Position numbers and translations under genes: made by a program
In this document: one piece after another, positions 1 through 9,160 of the stretch
How the letters are laid out: each line of letters opens with the position of its first letter
How positions within the stretch are numbered: the first letter of the stretch is position 1
Notes under the pieces: generated by a model
Databases searched by the model: none
What the model was told of the DNA's origin: nothing
What the model saw: only the letters and a program-made list of their open reading frames with translations
Assembly: GCA_028565635.1 (NCBI GenBank)
Contig: JAOXYB010086275.1
Location: forward strand, 1 to 22,638
Reading direction: 5' to 3'
DNA from: Phoronis ovalis
Lineage: Eukaryota; Phoronida; Phoronidae
DNA length: 22,638 nucleotides

Positions 1-103
1 TTTCAGATTCCATCTCTACAACTAACACGCTATGTTTCAGATTTCATCTCTACAACTAACACGCTATGTTTCAGATTTCATCTCTACTACTATCACGCTA
101 TTT
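1..103 (+). repeat. 34-bp minisatellite carrying acceptor-like TTTCAGAT
   Basis: Three consecutive 34-bp units start at 1, 35 and 69, followed by a degenerate fourth (ttctgat near 104). Each contains TTTCAGAT, which matches the real acceptor plus the first bases of the helix-2 exon 145-202. Gene 2 has about one and a half units in the same place (about 17969-18010). The left end may continue outside the window. Confidence 0.85.
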
Positions 104-144
104 TTCTGATTGGTCTGCTGCACAGTTTTATTTTGTCTTTTCAG

Positions 145-202
145 ATATTTTTCATTTTGATTGAATGGTCTTTTCACTACCTATTTGACGCTATCCTGTC
201 AT
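145..202 (+). CDS. Gene 1 alternative helix-2 exon, version b
   Basis: 58-nt exon with acceptor cttttcag and donor gtaagt, phase 0 in and phase 1 out. It encodes [19 protein letters not shown], and the next residue (F) is completed by the exon at 5315. It differs at two bases from the gene 2 exon 18045-18102 (one Ile/Val change). Compared with ABCG2 it covers most of membrane helix 2. Confidence 0.88.
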
Positions 203-3200
203 GTAAGTTTGGGTGTGGTCTAGCTGCCTACAGTATGTCAGATATACCATATAGTTACATAAATATAAGTATTTGCAGTGAAGCTGATTTGAATAGTCAG
301 CCCTTAACATTAGATTTGTGCTTGCACAAGATGATATAAGGTGTGTTAATTAATTGGTAGCATAATGCCTGACGGTTCTCCGTGAACTCACACGATTCAT
401 TCGCAAAACTTGGAATTGTGGGATTGACCTGGTACTAGATCACTACTAATTCCAGTCTTCAAATAGTCAGACTATATTATTTTATTTATTGTTAATTTGT
501 GTTTATATTAACAAATTATAAATACACAATTCTGAACCAAGTTGATGTGAATCTTAGTCAAAGGGATAGGAACTTTCACTTGATTCACAGAGTTGACTTA
601 TTGTAGTAACCTTGTGGTATTTGTAAATGTTTAGTCCATTGTTTGTCTCACACCCTGATTTACACTGTGCCCTAAGAAATAATGTAAACACAATTCAATC
701 AGGAAAACAGGCATCGTTAATACTTGGCTGTCGAATCCAGTGAATGTTTAAAAAAATGACGACCTATATTTATTGTATATAGAACTAGGAAATGAACTAG
801 TTTTCCAAAAAAAAATAATTTAAACAAAAAAATGTAAATTGTCCCTTCTTGTGTCTTTACTTTAAACCAGCTTTGTAGAGTAACATGTAATTTTTAAATT
901 TTCATTATATTTGGCAAGATTATATGTGCAATATTCACCCTATTCATTTGGCAAAATTGAAAATATTGCTTTTTGTTATAGGTAGCACCACCTCGAGATT
1001 TAAAGTTTGAGAAATGCCTTGACATGTATGTTCATGGTTAATTGCTATTCAATGTTTTCATATCAAATAGTGTGTATGCAAACACTGAAGATTTATCATT
1101 ACTTTTAACAACATGTATTGTTTTCTTTCTTCTAGATTCCTTTAATTGCATTTTACTGCTTTTCTACCTAACTGTTAACAGTATTTCTAGCTGTTGACTG
1201 TAATAAGTTTCTTTTGGTTGCTTATTCTATCCATAGGATGTGCAGCATTGTTATAGTCCTTGGTGTGGCAATGTATGTAGAAATTTACCTGTTTTAGCTA
1301 ATAATAACTGTTCCAGGATGAAAACAGCGCAGGCAATAAGAATATTAAGTAGAAAGGGAAATATACGTAATATGATTTTCAATGTAGGTGTAGATTTGAA
1401 GAAATAAACCATTAACGATAATTTTTGGTAAATGTACCATTCTTTTTTTAAAATTAACGCAGTTGTTTTATATGTAAATATTGTGAGTACGTGTAAGGAA
1501 CGTAGTTATTTTAAAGGTATTTAAGGTGTAAATTGCCCCATACTTTTAGATATAATTATAAATTTACGTTAATCTTTTGAAATGTATCTCGTCTGCAACG
1601 ATAACGTCCAGAAGATGCAGAATAAATAGTTTTATGCGGTAATAGATGAGAAATAAGTTATCTATGTGATTTTTTTTGTTTGAGCCTTCGTCAAAAAGTT
1701 ACATGTAATTAAAGTTAGATGAATACTGTATGTATTTTGCCGTATGCTTGTTAATCCTGGCCTTTTCTAGTATAGTATTGTACATATTTCGTAATGACAC
1801 AAGCATTTGCTAATTGCATGTAAATGTCATGGAAAGTAGTACATGTTTATGTTATAATGAATTAAAAGAACAATTTGCTTGTAATAGTATGAGTAATAGC
1901 ACATGTGACGTGAATCTAATGAGAAAAACTATTACAAATACTTGGGAATGGGCTTTTAGAACAAAAAAGATATATTTATATAGTCATAGACATTTGAGGT
2001 TTGTTCATGAACAGGTTTATTGTAGGGATAGCTGTAGAGTTGATATTGAAGACATGAATGTAAAGACAATGTAACAGTTTCATATAAGAAACTGGTAAGT
2101 TTTTTATTGAATGAATTAAGTATTTTAAAATATTTTAGTATTAGAGAATTTAAGAATGGGAAATGTTTTGCCATTCATCTTTTATTGAATTTATAGGAAA
2201 GACTATACAAAATGTCTTTAAAGTTAGGTAAGAATGACTCCCGGGAGGAACTATAATTGAAAGTGACTGCATATGTGTGTCATTGAGTGTTTTAGGTAAG
2301 AATGATTCTGAGGAGGAAGATATTTTAGTATTAGAGAATTTATGAATGTGGAATGATTTGCCATTCACGTTTTATTGAATTTATAGGAAAGACTGTACAA
2401 ACTGTCTTTGAAATTAGGTAAGAATAATTCCTGGGAGGAACTGTCATTGAAAGTGACTATATATGTGTGTCATGGTGTGTTCTCCACTATGCCTTTTGAA
2501 GGTCAAGTTACAATTAACACCCCAGAGTTTCTATTTATTAATTAATTACCAGTACTTTTTTACAAGCAATTCTACTTATATTCCTTTTAAAAGACAATGA
2601 AAACAATTATTTAAATTTGTTTAGCTAATGAAATGTAATGAGCAATGACATAAATTTGATAACTATATATTTCTTTAATTTATTATTTTAATCATTGGAA
2701 CTGCACTTCTAAAACATATCTGCTAATTCATATTCATAATATGCAATTCCTTTTGCCCAAATAGTCAATTTAAGCAACGTGATAGGATGATTCCCAAAAT
2801 CGTCCTGGCCCTGGTTTATTCTATTTCCGGAAGGTTTGTTTGCTCTAAGTTAATATTAGATGCTCTACAATCATGAGACAGTTTCTATTGCATACCAAAC
2901 ACACTCCCAGTACTTACGTTTTACTGCCAATTTCTATTCTAGACATTTTTTGTTACGAATTTCTGGACGTTTGTGACTGCATTTGATGCTATTAGATCGT
3001 GTGAGTGTCAGCACCTGCATCTACGTCTTAATATATGCAAGTCTTCATGTAACACTTCATTTCATATAATGATGTATTCTATATTATTTCAGTCTTTAAT
3101 TTCTAGATTTTTTTCCTTTCTGGCGTACTGGACATTTATTTCTGCATTTGATGCTATTCTATCTTGGAGTGTTTGTGCTGCTTATCCTATCTATAGGATA

Positions 3201-6200
3201 TACAGCATTGTTATCATCCTTTACGTGGCATGGTTTACAATGAGCAATACGAACAATATGTGGGAATTTACCTGTTTTAGCTAATAATAACTGTTCCTTG
3301 ATGAAAAAGTGCAGGCAATAAGAATATAAAGTAGAAACGGAAATATATGCAATGTGATTTTCAATTGTGACGTGGAGTTTTGAAGAAATAAGCAATTAAG
3401 TATTTGTTTTACGATTTTTTTAGTAAATGTACCATACGTTTTTTAAATTAACGCAATTTTTTAATTTCTAAATATTGTGAGTGCTGTAAGGAACGAAGTT
3501 ATTTTTAAGGTATTTAAGGTTTAAATTGCCCCATACTTTTAGAAATAATTATACATTTACGTGAATCTTTTGAAATATATCTCATATGTAACGATAACGT
3601 CTAGAAGATGTAGAATAAATAGTGTTATGCTGTAATAGATGAGAAATAACTTATCTATGTGATTTTTTTGTTTGAGCCTTCGTTAAGGAGTTAAATGTAA
3701 TTGAAGTTACAGGTTGATTTAATTATATGGTGGCAATCCCTGGTCCTAGATCAGAACTGCTGTAATATGATATATGTGGTTAAAATTAATAGAATCTTAA
3801 TTGTATATATTGCATAGTGACACAAGTATTTGCTAATTGCATGTTAATGTAATAGAAAGTAGTACATGTTTATGCTATAATGCATTAGAAGAACAATTTG
3901 CCGGTAATAGTATGATTAATAGCGCATGAAAACAAATCACTAGCCATTTAATCTGTTTTGAATGTGCTGTAAAAGCAAAATATATATTTAGGTAGTCACA
4001 GGTTAATTGTTCATGGACAGGAGTTGTTTTAGGGATAGCTGTAGTTTTGATATTGAAGACATGAATGTACATTTTCATTTAAGAAAGTGGTAAATTTTTT
4101 TATTGAAGAATTAAGTATTTTAAAAGATTTTAGTATTAGAGAATTTGAGAATGGGAATTGTTTTGCCATTCATGTTTTATTGAATTCATAGGAAAGAATA
4201 TACAAAATGTCTTTAAAGTTAGGTAAGATTAACTCCCGGGAGGAACTATTATTGAATGTGACTGAATATGTGTGGCATTGAGTGTTTTAGGTAAGAATGC
4301 TTATGAGGAGGAATATATTTTAGTATTAGAGAAATTAAGAGTGAGAAATGTTTTGCCATTCATGTTCTATTAAATGTATAGGAAAGACTGTACAAAATGT
4401 CTTTGAAATTAGGTAATAATCACTCCTGGGATGAACTATCATTGAAAGTGACTGTACGTGTGTGTGTTAGTGAGTGTTTACAATATTGAGTTTTATTAGA
4501 GAATTTAATGAAAGTGATTGTATGTGTGTGTCATTGAATGTTCTCCACGATCAAGCTCTGCAATGCACACTTTTATATCAGCACCGCTGTTTTCTTAAAT
4601 ATTGCTCGTAATTAACATTTTATAGGAGCATATTCCAACAGGAAGTATTTTACTAACAAAGTATGCCCTTTTGAAGGTCAAGTTACAATTAACCCACCAG
4701 AGTTTCTATTTATTAATTACCAGTACTTTTTTTGCAAGCAATTCTACTTATATTCCTGTTAAAAGATAAGGAAATCAATTATTTAAAATTTTTTTGCTAA
4801 TGAAATGAGCAATGACATAAATTTGATAACTATCTATTTCTTTAATTTATTATTTTGATCAATCGAACGTACTGTAGGTACTTCTAAAACATATATGCTA
4901 ATTCATATTCACCAATATGCAATTCTTTTCGCCCAAATAGTCAATTTAAGCAGCGTGATAGGATGATTCTCAAAATCGTCCTTGCCCTTGTTTGACCTTT
5001 GACATGCAAATGACCTTTTGACCTTGTGAATATTCTGCAGAATGGATGAATGTTAATCGTTACTAATTTTCATCATTTACTAACTGCTAACTACTGTAGT
5101 TCAGTCCAGCATACTAGTTAATTAGCTAAGCGTCTTGCAAAATAAATTCGCTGATGATATTATCTTTAAAAAAAAGTCATTTGCGTTGACTACATCATTT
5201 AACATGACCCTTTTAACCTTCCTTTTTTAAGTTTCGTGCACCAAGAGAAAATTGAGAAAAATTGTTTACTTGAAAGTTAGCTAATTAAAAAAATATGTCT
5301 TCGTATGTTTGCAGTCCCAGAAGAGAGAGCTGTGATAAATAAGGAAAGAGCTTCAGGCGCATATCGACTGTCAGCATATTACTTTGCTAAGATGACAAGT
5401 GAGGTCCCAATTATGTTTATTCTACCGTCGTGTAACATTCTAATAACGTATTGGATGTCAAACCTGAACGGCATTGGGGCTTTCTTTTCAATGTGGGTCA
5501 CTTTATTGCTTGGTGCTTTTACTTCTCAGGTAAGGGTTAAACGTTTTGTTTTACTAGTTAAATTTTGAATTTTAATTATTTCAATCCAAACTTTAGTTAA
5601 TAACTGATCGGCTTTTCGAATGTGAGAATACACTTATAATTTGATGCTACCTCTTGTAATATTGCAGAAGATGATAATTAATGAGAATCACCGTGCTGAG
5701 ATAAAGTTAGAGAGATACATGGTTATAGATATGTCTTGAGATACGAGATAATCAGATATATAAACTAAGGGCTCCTGAATAAACATATACTAAAATAGTT
5801 TATTTACTCTTTGTTTTAGTCTGTTGTGAAATATTATCATGCTGCGATGTTTTACAGTTATATTATTTATTTCCAGAGTATAGGGTTATTTATTGGTGCT
5901 GCTTGTTTAGATGTCAAGAAGGCCATCTTAGCTGCGTCTATCACTATGTTGGGTACTATGCTCGCAGGTAATTATTTTCGCATTCATAGTTTTTTTTCTA
6001 TGAAAAGTCACTAATTTTTTGAAAAATAACTGCATGACCGTACACAACAATAATTAGAAATTTAAAGGTCAAAATGTGTAACTTCTGGTCGCTATAAGAA
6101 TGTCGATCGGTTTATGTCCCTCTTGCAGCTACTATGACTGGTGAAGTTGTTGAGAGAACATATAGTTAGTTTAAATACTAGCTAAGTCATGTGCTCAGTA

Positions 6201-7707
6201 ATTTGACAGAATAATGAACTACAGTGATTTTTCTAGTTATGCAGTTATTATTTAAATCATGCTGTTCATGCAAACTAAACCAACCTCAAAATTAAACTGA
6301 ACGTTTTTGTTCTTGCAAGAAAACTCTGGTACAAGTGATTGCAGTAATTTTGCACATTAATTTTTTGGTCTATTATAATTATAAGCTATGATATCTAATA
6401 GTTGTTCATTTTTTGGTGTTTAATAAAATATATCTGTGGCACCAATTATAGCTGCAGGTGTTTGCACTAAAAGATTATAGCAATTATTATTTCATTTTAT
6501 AAATCATAGTAATGTTATGCTTTAAATCCATATTCCTGCATTTTGTTGTAGGCGGGTTCTATTCAAAACATCTTCCATTTTGGTTTGAATGGTTCCGATA
6601 TCTGTCCTTTGTTCATTATTCATATCACGCATCGTTAATTTTTGAATTTCAATATGCAGATGATATACAGTGAGTAAAGGTTAATTCTAAAGTATAATTG
6701 TTTTCTGGTGCAATACACATTTTAGAAATTGAAGAATCAAATTTGTGACTCATCATTTAGTGTAAGCTTACTCTGAATCTGTTGTTTCAAGTAGGAAAAG
6801 GAAATTTTCATCAGAATGAAACACATGTGGTTCAGATTTAAGTTTTAAGTAAAGATGCGTATATACATTTTAAATTGATTTATTATATTTATACGTTTTA
6901 CATTTTAACAAGCTTAAGCTAATTTGAACAATTCCGCAACTTGCAGAAAATCTTTAATTTTAGAAATTGAAGAATCAAATTTGTGACTCATCATTTAGTG
7001 TAAGCTTACTCTGAATCTGTTGTTTCAAGTAGAAAAAGGAATTTTTCAGAATGAAAAGCTTATATTACATTTTGTGTTTCAGATTTAAGTTTTAAGTCAA
7101 GATAATTACATACATTCTAAATGTATTTATTATATTTATATGTGTTACATTTTAACAAGCTTAAGCTAATTTGGACAATTCTGCAACATACAGAAAATCT
7201 TTAATTAATTTTACATTTAATTTCTCAATAGTAATCTTAGCAATTTTCAAACCGCTAATTTATTCTCCAATTTATCAATAAATACTTTCCTTTTATATAA
7301 ATTTATGATCACTGAATTCCGAAAACATTAAAATGTAATTGCAGAACATATGAAACCGAGTTGGAATCCATCCACACAGATAAGTCCTCTGACGAAGATG
7401 GCTAATATCAGTTTTTCATAAATGCCATATTTTTGTTTCATGCTCGCCTGAATGTAATTATATCATTGAATTTAACCCTTACTGACATATTTTAAACATT
7501 TACAGGTGTGCGGCACCCAATGCCACTACTTATCCAGAATGTCTTCAACCAAATACGACACATTTTGCATCCCAGAGAGTCTTAGATGTTAAAGAAGTCG
7601 ACTGGCCTGCGTGGGGCTTCGTTTTAGTATTATTTGCATTTATTTTTGTGTTTAGATTTTTGGGTTATATTGTATTAAGATATTTTAGAAAGCCACATAC
7701 AGTGTAG
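145..7707 (+). CDS. ABCG-family half-transporter, gene 1 (3' part; 5' end outside window)
   Basis: C-terminal membrane domain of an ABCG half-transporter, expected to work as a dimer in a membrane. Coding exons are 145-202 or 2943-3000 (alternative), 5315-5529, 5877-5967, 6552-6669 and 7506-7707. All have GT-AG borders with matching phases (0/1, 1/0, 0/1, 1/2, 2/stop), giving 227 residues. Helix 2 is followed by the conserved [18 protein letters not shown] segment (the PxERAxxxKERA motif of plant-type ABCGs), helices 3-5, an extracellular loop with two Cys and two N-glycosylation sequons, and helix 6 ending RKPHTV. The ATPase domain and helix 1 must lie left of position 1. It is a tandem paralogue of gene 2: I count 17 amino-acid differences over these 227 residues, and the introns are also largely alignable. 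Family assignment is secure; the substrate is unknown. Confidence 0.9.
1136..1204 (+). pseudogene. Decayed helix-2 exon copy at the head of intron block A
   Basis: It follows a good acceptor (ttctttcttctag), and its flank aligns with the flank of the copy at 3107. The reading frame starts IPLIAFYCFST, then meets an in-frame TAA. The tail (gactgtaataagt) resembles the tail plus donor of the exon with small indels. It lacks a GT donor in the expected place and cannot encode helix 2. Identity is inferred from its place in the duplicated block more than from direct similarity. Confidence 0.45.
2129..2480 (+). repeat. 190-bp tandem repeat nested in block A
   Basis: Two units begin with tattttagtattagagaa at 2131 and 2321. 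Both run through a ttgccattca segment and a gaggaact segment to a tgtgtgtcat segment. The same pair recurs in block B. Confidence 0.8.
2943..3000 (+). CDS. Gene 1 alternative helix-2 exon, version c
   Basis: A second intact 58-nt exon of the same phase, 2.7 kb downstream of version b. The acceptor is ttctattctag after a pyrimidine-rich run, and the donor is gtgagt at 3001. It encodes TFFVTNFWTFVTAFDAIRS, which joins the 5315 exon as ...AIRS-F-PEERAV. It aligns residue for residue with the other copies, sharing FF at 2-3, W8, F10, DAI at 15-17 and S19. With version b it forms a mutually exclusive set, since using both (116 nt) would shift the frame. No copy of this version is seen in gene 2. 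Its expression is inferred, not shown. Confidence 0.75.
3107..3165 (+). pseudogene. Decayed helix-2 exon copy at the head of intron block B
   Basis: Acceptor ttctag at 3101-3106. The segment is 59 nt rather than 58, with an extra T in a 7-T run, so the frame is off by one at the start. The frame that matches helix 2 reads FLAYWTFISAFDAILS. The donor position reads ggagtg where gtgagtg is expected, consistent with loss of one T. Two small indels have therefore disabled an otherwise good copy of the cassette. It lies only about 107 nt after version c. Confidence 0.7.
3166..5314 (+). other. Gene 1 intron before exon 11, with intron block B
   Basis: Non-coding. It holds block B, a GGTCA-repeat fragment in reverse orientation near 4991-5025, and from 4933 onward a stretch that aligns with gene 2 intron 18594-18984. 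The frame at 3875-4078 on the minus strand is not supported as a gene. Confidence 0.7.
4124..4545 (+). repeat. 190-bp tandem repeat nested in block B, with a third partial unit
   Basis: Units carry tagtattagagaa at 4131 and 4321 (period 190). A shortened third unit lies near 4483-4545 (ttattagagaatttaatgaa, then tgtgtgtcattg). The pair is older than the A/B block duplication, because both blocks have it. Confidence 0.75.
5315..5529 (+). CDS. Gene 1 exon 11 (helix 2 end to helix 4)
   Basis: Acceptor tttgcag and donor gtaagg, 215 nt, phase 1 to 0. It encodes the conserved [20 protein letters not shown] stretch, helix 3 around VPIMFILPSCNILITYWM and most of helix 4. It differs from its gene 2 equivalent at 8 of 72 residues, seven of them in the membrane helices. 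The in-frame ATG at 5305 lies in the intron and is not a start. Confidence 0.92.
5530..5876 (+). other. Gene 1 intron 11
   Basis: 347-bp GT-AG intron, conserved in gene 2 (19200-19523) except for short indels. No further feature is seen. Confidence 0.8.
5877..5967 (+). CDS. Gene 1 exon 12 (helix 5)
   Basis: Acceptor atttccag and donor gtaatt, 91 nt, phase 0 to 1. It encodes [20 protein letters not shown] followed by SITMLGTMLAG, matching the plant-type ABCG block GLAIGAILMDLKKA...LAGG. Three of 31 residues differ from gene 2. Confidence 0.9.
5968..6551 (+). other. Gene 1 intron 12
   Basis: 584-bp GT-AG intron, closely similar to gene 2 intron 19615-20191. No gene or RNA is recognised in it. 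Confidence 0.8.
6552..6669 (+). CDS. Gene 1 exon 13 (re-entrant segment and start of last extracellular loop)
   Basis: Acceptor ttgttgtag and donor gtgagt, 118 nt, phase 1 to 2. It encodes [20 protein letters not shown] and on through [18 protein letters not shown]. The [11 protein letters not shown] stretch is the family's conserved segment between helix 5 and the large extracellular loop. Confidence 0.9.
6670..7505 (+). other. Gene 1 intron 13
   Basis: 836-bp GT-AG intron. It is about 250 bp longer than the gene 2 equivalent (20310-20892), almost entirely because of a 238-bp tandem duplication at about 6720-7197. Confidence 0.85.
6720..7197 (+). repeat. 238-bp direct tandem duplication inside intron 13
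   Basis: tagaaattgaagaatcaaat occurs at 6723 and 6961. The two units then align through the agcttaagctaattt and cagaaaatctttaatt segments. Gene 2 has a single unit (about 20363-20597), so the duplication is specific to gene 1. Few differences between units suggest it is recent. Confidence 0.9.
7506..7707 (+). CDS. Gene 1 terminal exon 14 (extracellular loop, helix 6, C-terminus)
   Basis: Acceptor atttacag, phase 2 in, stop TAG at 7705-7707. It begins [20 protein letters not shown]: two Cys and two sequons (NAT, NTT) in the position of the ABCG2 extracellular loop that holds a disulfide and a glycan. Helix 6 follows ([20 protein letters not shown]), then a basic tail RYFRKPHTV. Only 4 of 202 bases differ from gene 2. 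Confidence 0.93.
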
Positions 7708-7791
7708 TACAAATTGCAATTATTATTCTGGATTCTTGGTGTTGCAAGAATTACAGTTATGGTGCATTCCGTTGAATATGTAAAGTTATAT

Positions 7792-7962
7792 ATTAAAATG
7801 TTAAGTCACAGTTTAGAAGTTTACTATTTATTGAGTAATTTGTAATATAAGTAATACTACATGTATATACGAAACATTGTTAACATTAGTGTGTGTAACA
7901 TTAGTTATTTCCCATTTTGATGTTTTTACATGTTAAAACGCAATTTAGCATTTATCAATAAA
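7792..7962 (+). terminator. Candidate gene 1 polyadenylation signals
   Basis: ATTAAA at 7792-7797 and AATAAA at 7957-7962. The AATAAA sits in a tract (caatttagca..tcaataaatt) that is also present 3' of gene 2, which supports it as the shared signal. Cleavage sites cannot be seen. Confidence 0.45.
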
Positions 7963-8382
7963 TTGCTTAGAAATCGTTCTTCTTAGATCTTTATAAACTA
8001 ATCACTACTCGATTGCATGTGACCTAGAACGTTGACATCAGCGTTATAACTATTTACGAAAACTACACTTACTGGACATTGCATATGTGGTGCTTTGAAT
8101 ATATATATATATATTCAGAAATATGTTTACCTAAAAAAAATATAATTACAATTTTTCTGTTGATTATGTTCAATGCTTTCCTGACAACTGCATAAAATGA
8201 TCCCACAAATTCCACTATGGCTCAAAGAGCATAATTAGCATAATTGGATTTAAAATAATTAAGAGATTTAGTGTATCAAACAAATTTTACCAACCAAGCG
8301 GATTTTTAAACATGCTTAAAGTTGTAGTACAATACTTTCCAAATTCCCACATGTAAAATGTGCTTAGTATTTGCAATTGCCA

Positions 8383-8540
8383 TGACGACTTCGCTTGTTT
8401 TGAAGTTAATGAATTGCATATCTTGTGATATTTTGTAGTTGGAAGTTGTTGTTGCTATTATATTGGAGAGTATACATGTTGCTTACAGTAGCCACACATT
8501 TATTGACGTACTTGCTCAGTTACTACATCTAAACAAAAGT
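8383..8540 (+). repeat. Distal end of the tandem-duplicated segment, gene 1 side
   Basis: The tract containing gtagttggaagttgtt and gttgcttaca aligns with about 21655-21800 downstream of gene 2. Gene 1 has about 370 bp (8013-8380) that the gene 2 side lacks. After about 8540 similarity stops, marking the right boundary of the duplicated unit. Confidence 0.7.
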
Positions 8541-8708
8541 TACATAACCAATCTGAGAAAGTAGTACTAAAGGGTGATCGGAAATAAATGCGCCAAGTTT
8601 AAAATGTTATAAAGTATGGATGTTCAAAAGATATAGTATATAGCCATTATTTATCAACAATATGCGATGCAGAAAAAATACTATGTCATAGATGCACATT
8701 TTATCAGT

Positions 8709-8746
8709 TTTCTTTTCTTTTTCTTTTTTCCTTCTTTTTCTTCCAA
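8709..8746 (+). repeat. Polypyrimidine (CT-rich) tract
   Basis: Nearly pure C/T run on the + strand. It lies just upstream of the 262-bp repeat pair and is most likely simple-sequence DNA. Confidence 0.8.
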
Positions 8747-8756
8747 TTTTCAGCAA

Positions 8757-9160
8757 GCTATATCTCGGACGGTTACAGCTAGGAACTTGATACTTGATGT
8801 ATGACATCCCTGGAGTAGGCCATTGTAGACATTGGGGTCAAAAGGTCATTTAAAGGTCAAAGGTCAAATTTTGAAAAATATTCAAAATATTCTAAAATGT
8901 ATTGAGCTACAACGAAGTATTTTAGATGATCTTTGAGAAGATTTCTGTACTAAAAGGTTTTGTAATAATTTTTTTGGCATCTTTTCAATTAATTTATTGA
9001 TCGTCCAAAATTCACTAAGCCATATCTCGAAGTCTGTTGTAGTTAAGGACATGATATTTTAGGATTGACATCCCCAGGGTAGGTCATTGCTGACCTTGAG
9101 GTCAAAAGGTCATTTATGGGTCAAAGGTCAAAATTCTAAAAATGATATTGAAAGGTAATG
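8757..9160 (+). repeat. GGTCA-rich dispersed repeat, two copies 262 bp apart
   Basis: Unit 1 (about 8757-8880) and unit 2 (about 9019-9145) share atatctcg, a gacatccc(t/c) block, taggccattg/taggtcattg and ggtcaaaaggtcattt, then a GGTCA pair spaced by one base. Reverse-oriented fragments of the same core sit in gene 1 intron DNA near 4991-5025 and in gene 2 near 18652-18685. It looks like a dispersed repeat family; I cannot name it. Confidence 0.75.

Larger units (their letters stand above)
203..2942 (+). other. Gene 1 intron between helix-2 versions b and c, with intron block A
   Basis: Non-coding. Bases 203-691 align closely with gene 2 intron 18103-18593. From about 1136 to 2817 runs block A, the first of two diverged tandem copies; it ends with cccaaatagtcaatttaagc. 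No other coding exon is visible, and the 86-residue frame at 1814-2074 has no counterpart in block B. Confidence 0.7.
1136..4990 (+). repeat. Large tandem intron duplication, blocks A (1136-2817) and B (3107-4990)
   Basis: Matching anchors occur in the same order in both blocks: gcagcattgttat near 1242 and acagcattgttat near 3202; gttttagctaataataactg at 1291 and 3274; the attttagtattagagaa repeats; and cccaaatagtcaatttaagc at 2757 and 4932. The offset grows from about 1.96 to 2.18 kb through indels. Each block begins with a decayed helix-2 exon, so the duplicated unit probably carried an exon. Confidence 0.8.

Noticed and set aside
1814-2074. 86-residue open frame in block A
   Set aside because: The equivalent place in block B (about 3830-4070) is broken, and no family motif is visible. 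It is intron DNA.
5305-5568. Open frame starting MFAVPEERAV, and its twin at 18975-19292
   Set aside because: The first ten bases are intron before a tttgcag acceptor, and the frame runs past the gtaagg donor. Only 5315-5529 and 18985-19199 are coding, as internal exons.
5668-5740. Possible extra exon after attgcag (gene 1), also at about 19315 in gene 2
   Set aside because: Stops occur in the usable frames, and exon 11 to exon 12 joins perfectly in phase 0 without it. Its conservation reflects the recent duplication.
8097-8115. AT dinucleotide run
   Set aside because: A short simple-sequence tract of no special interest.
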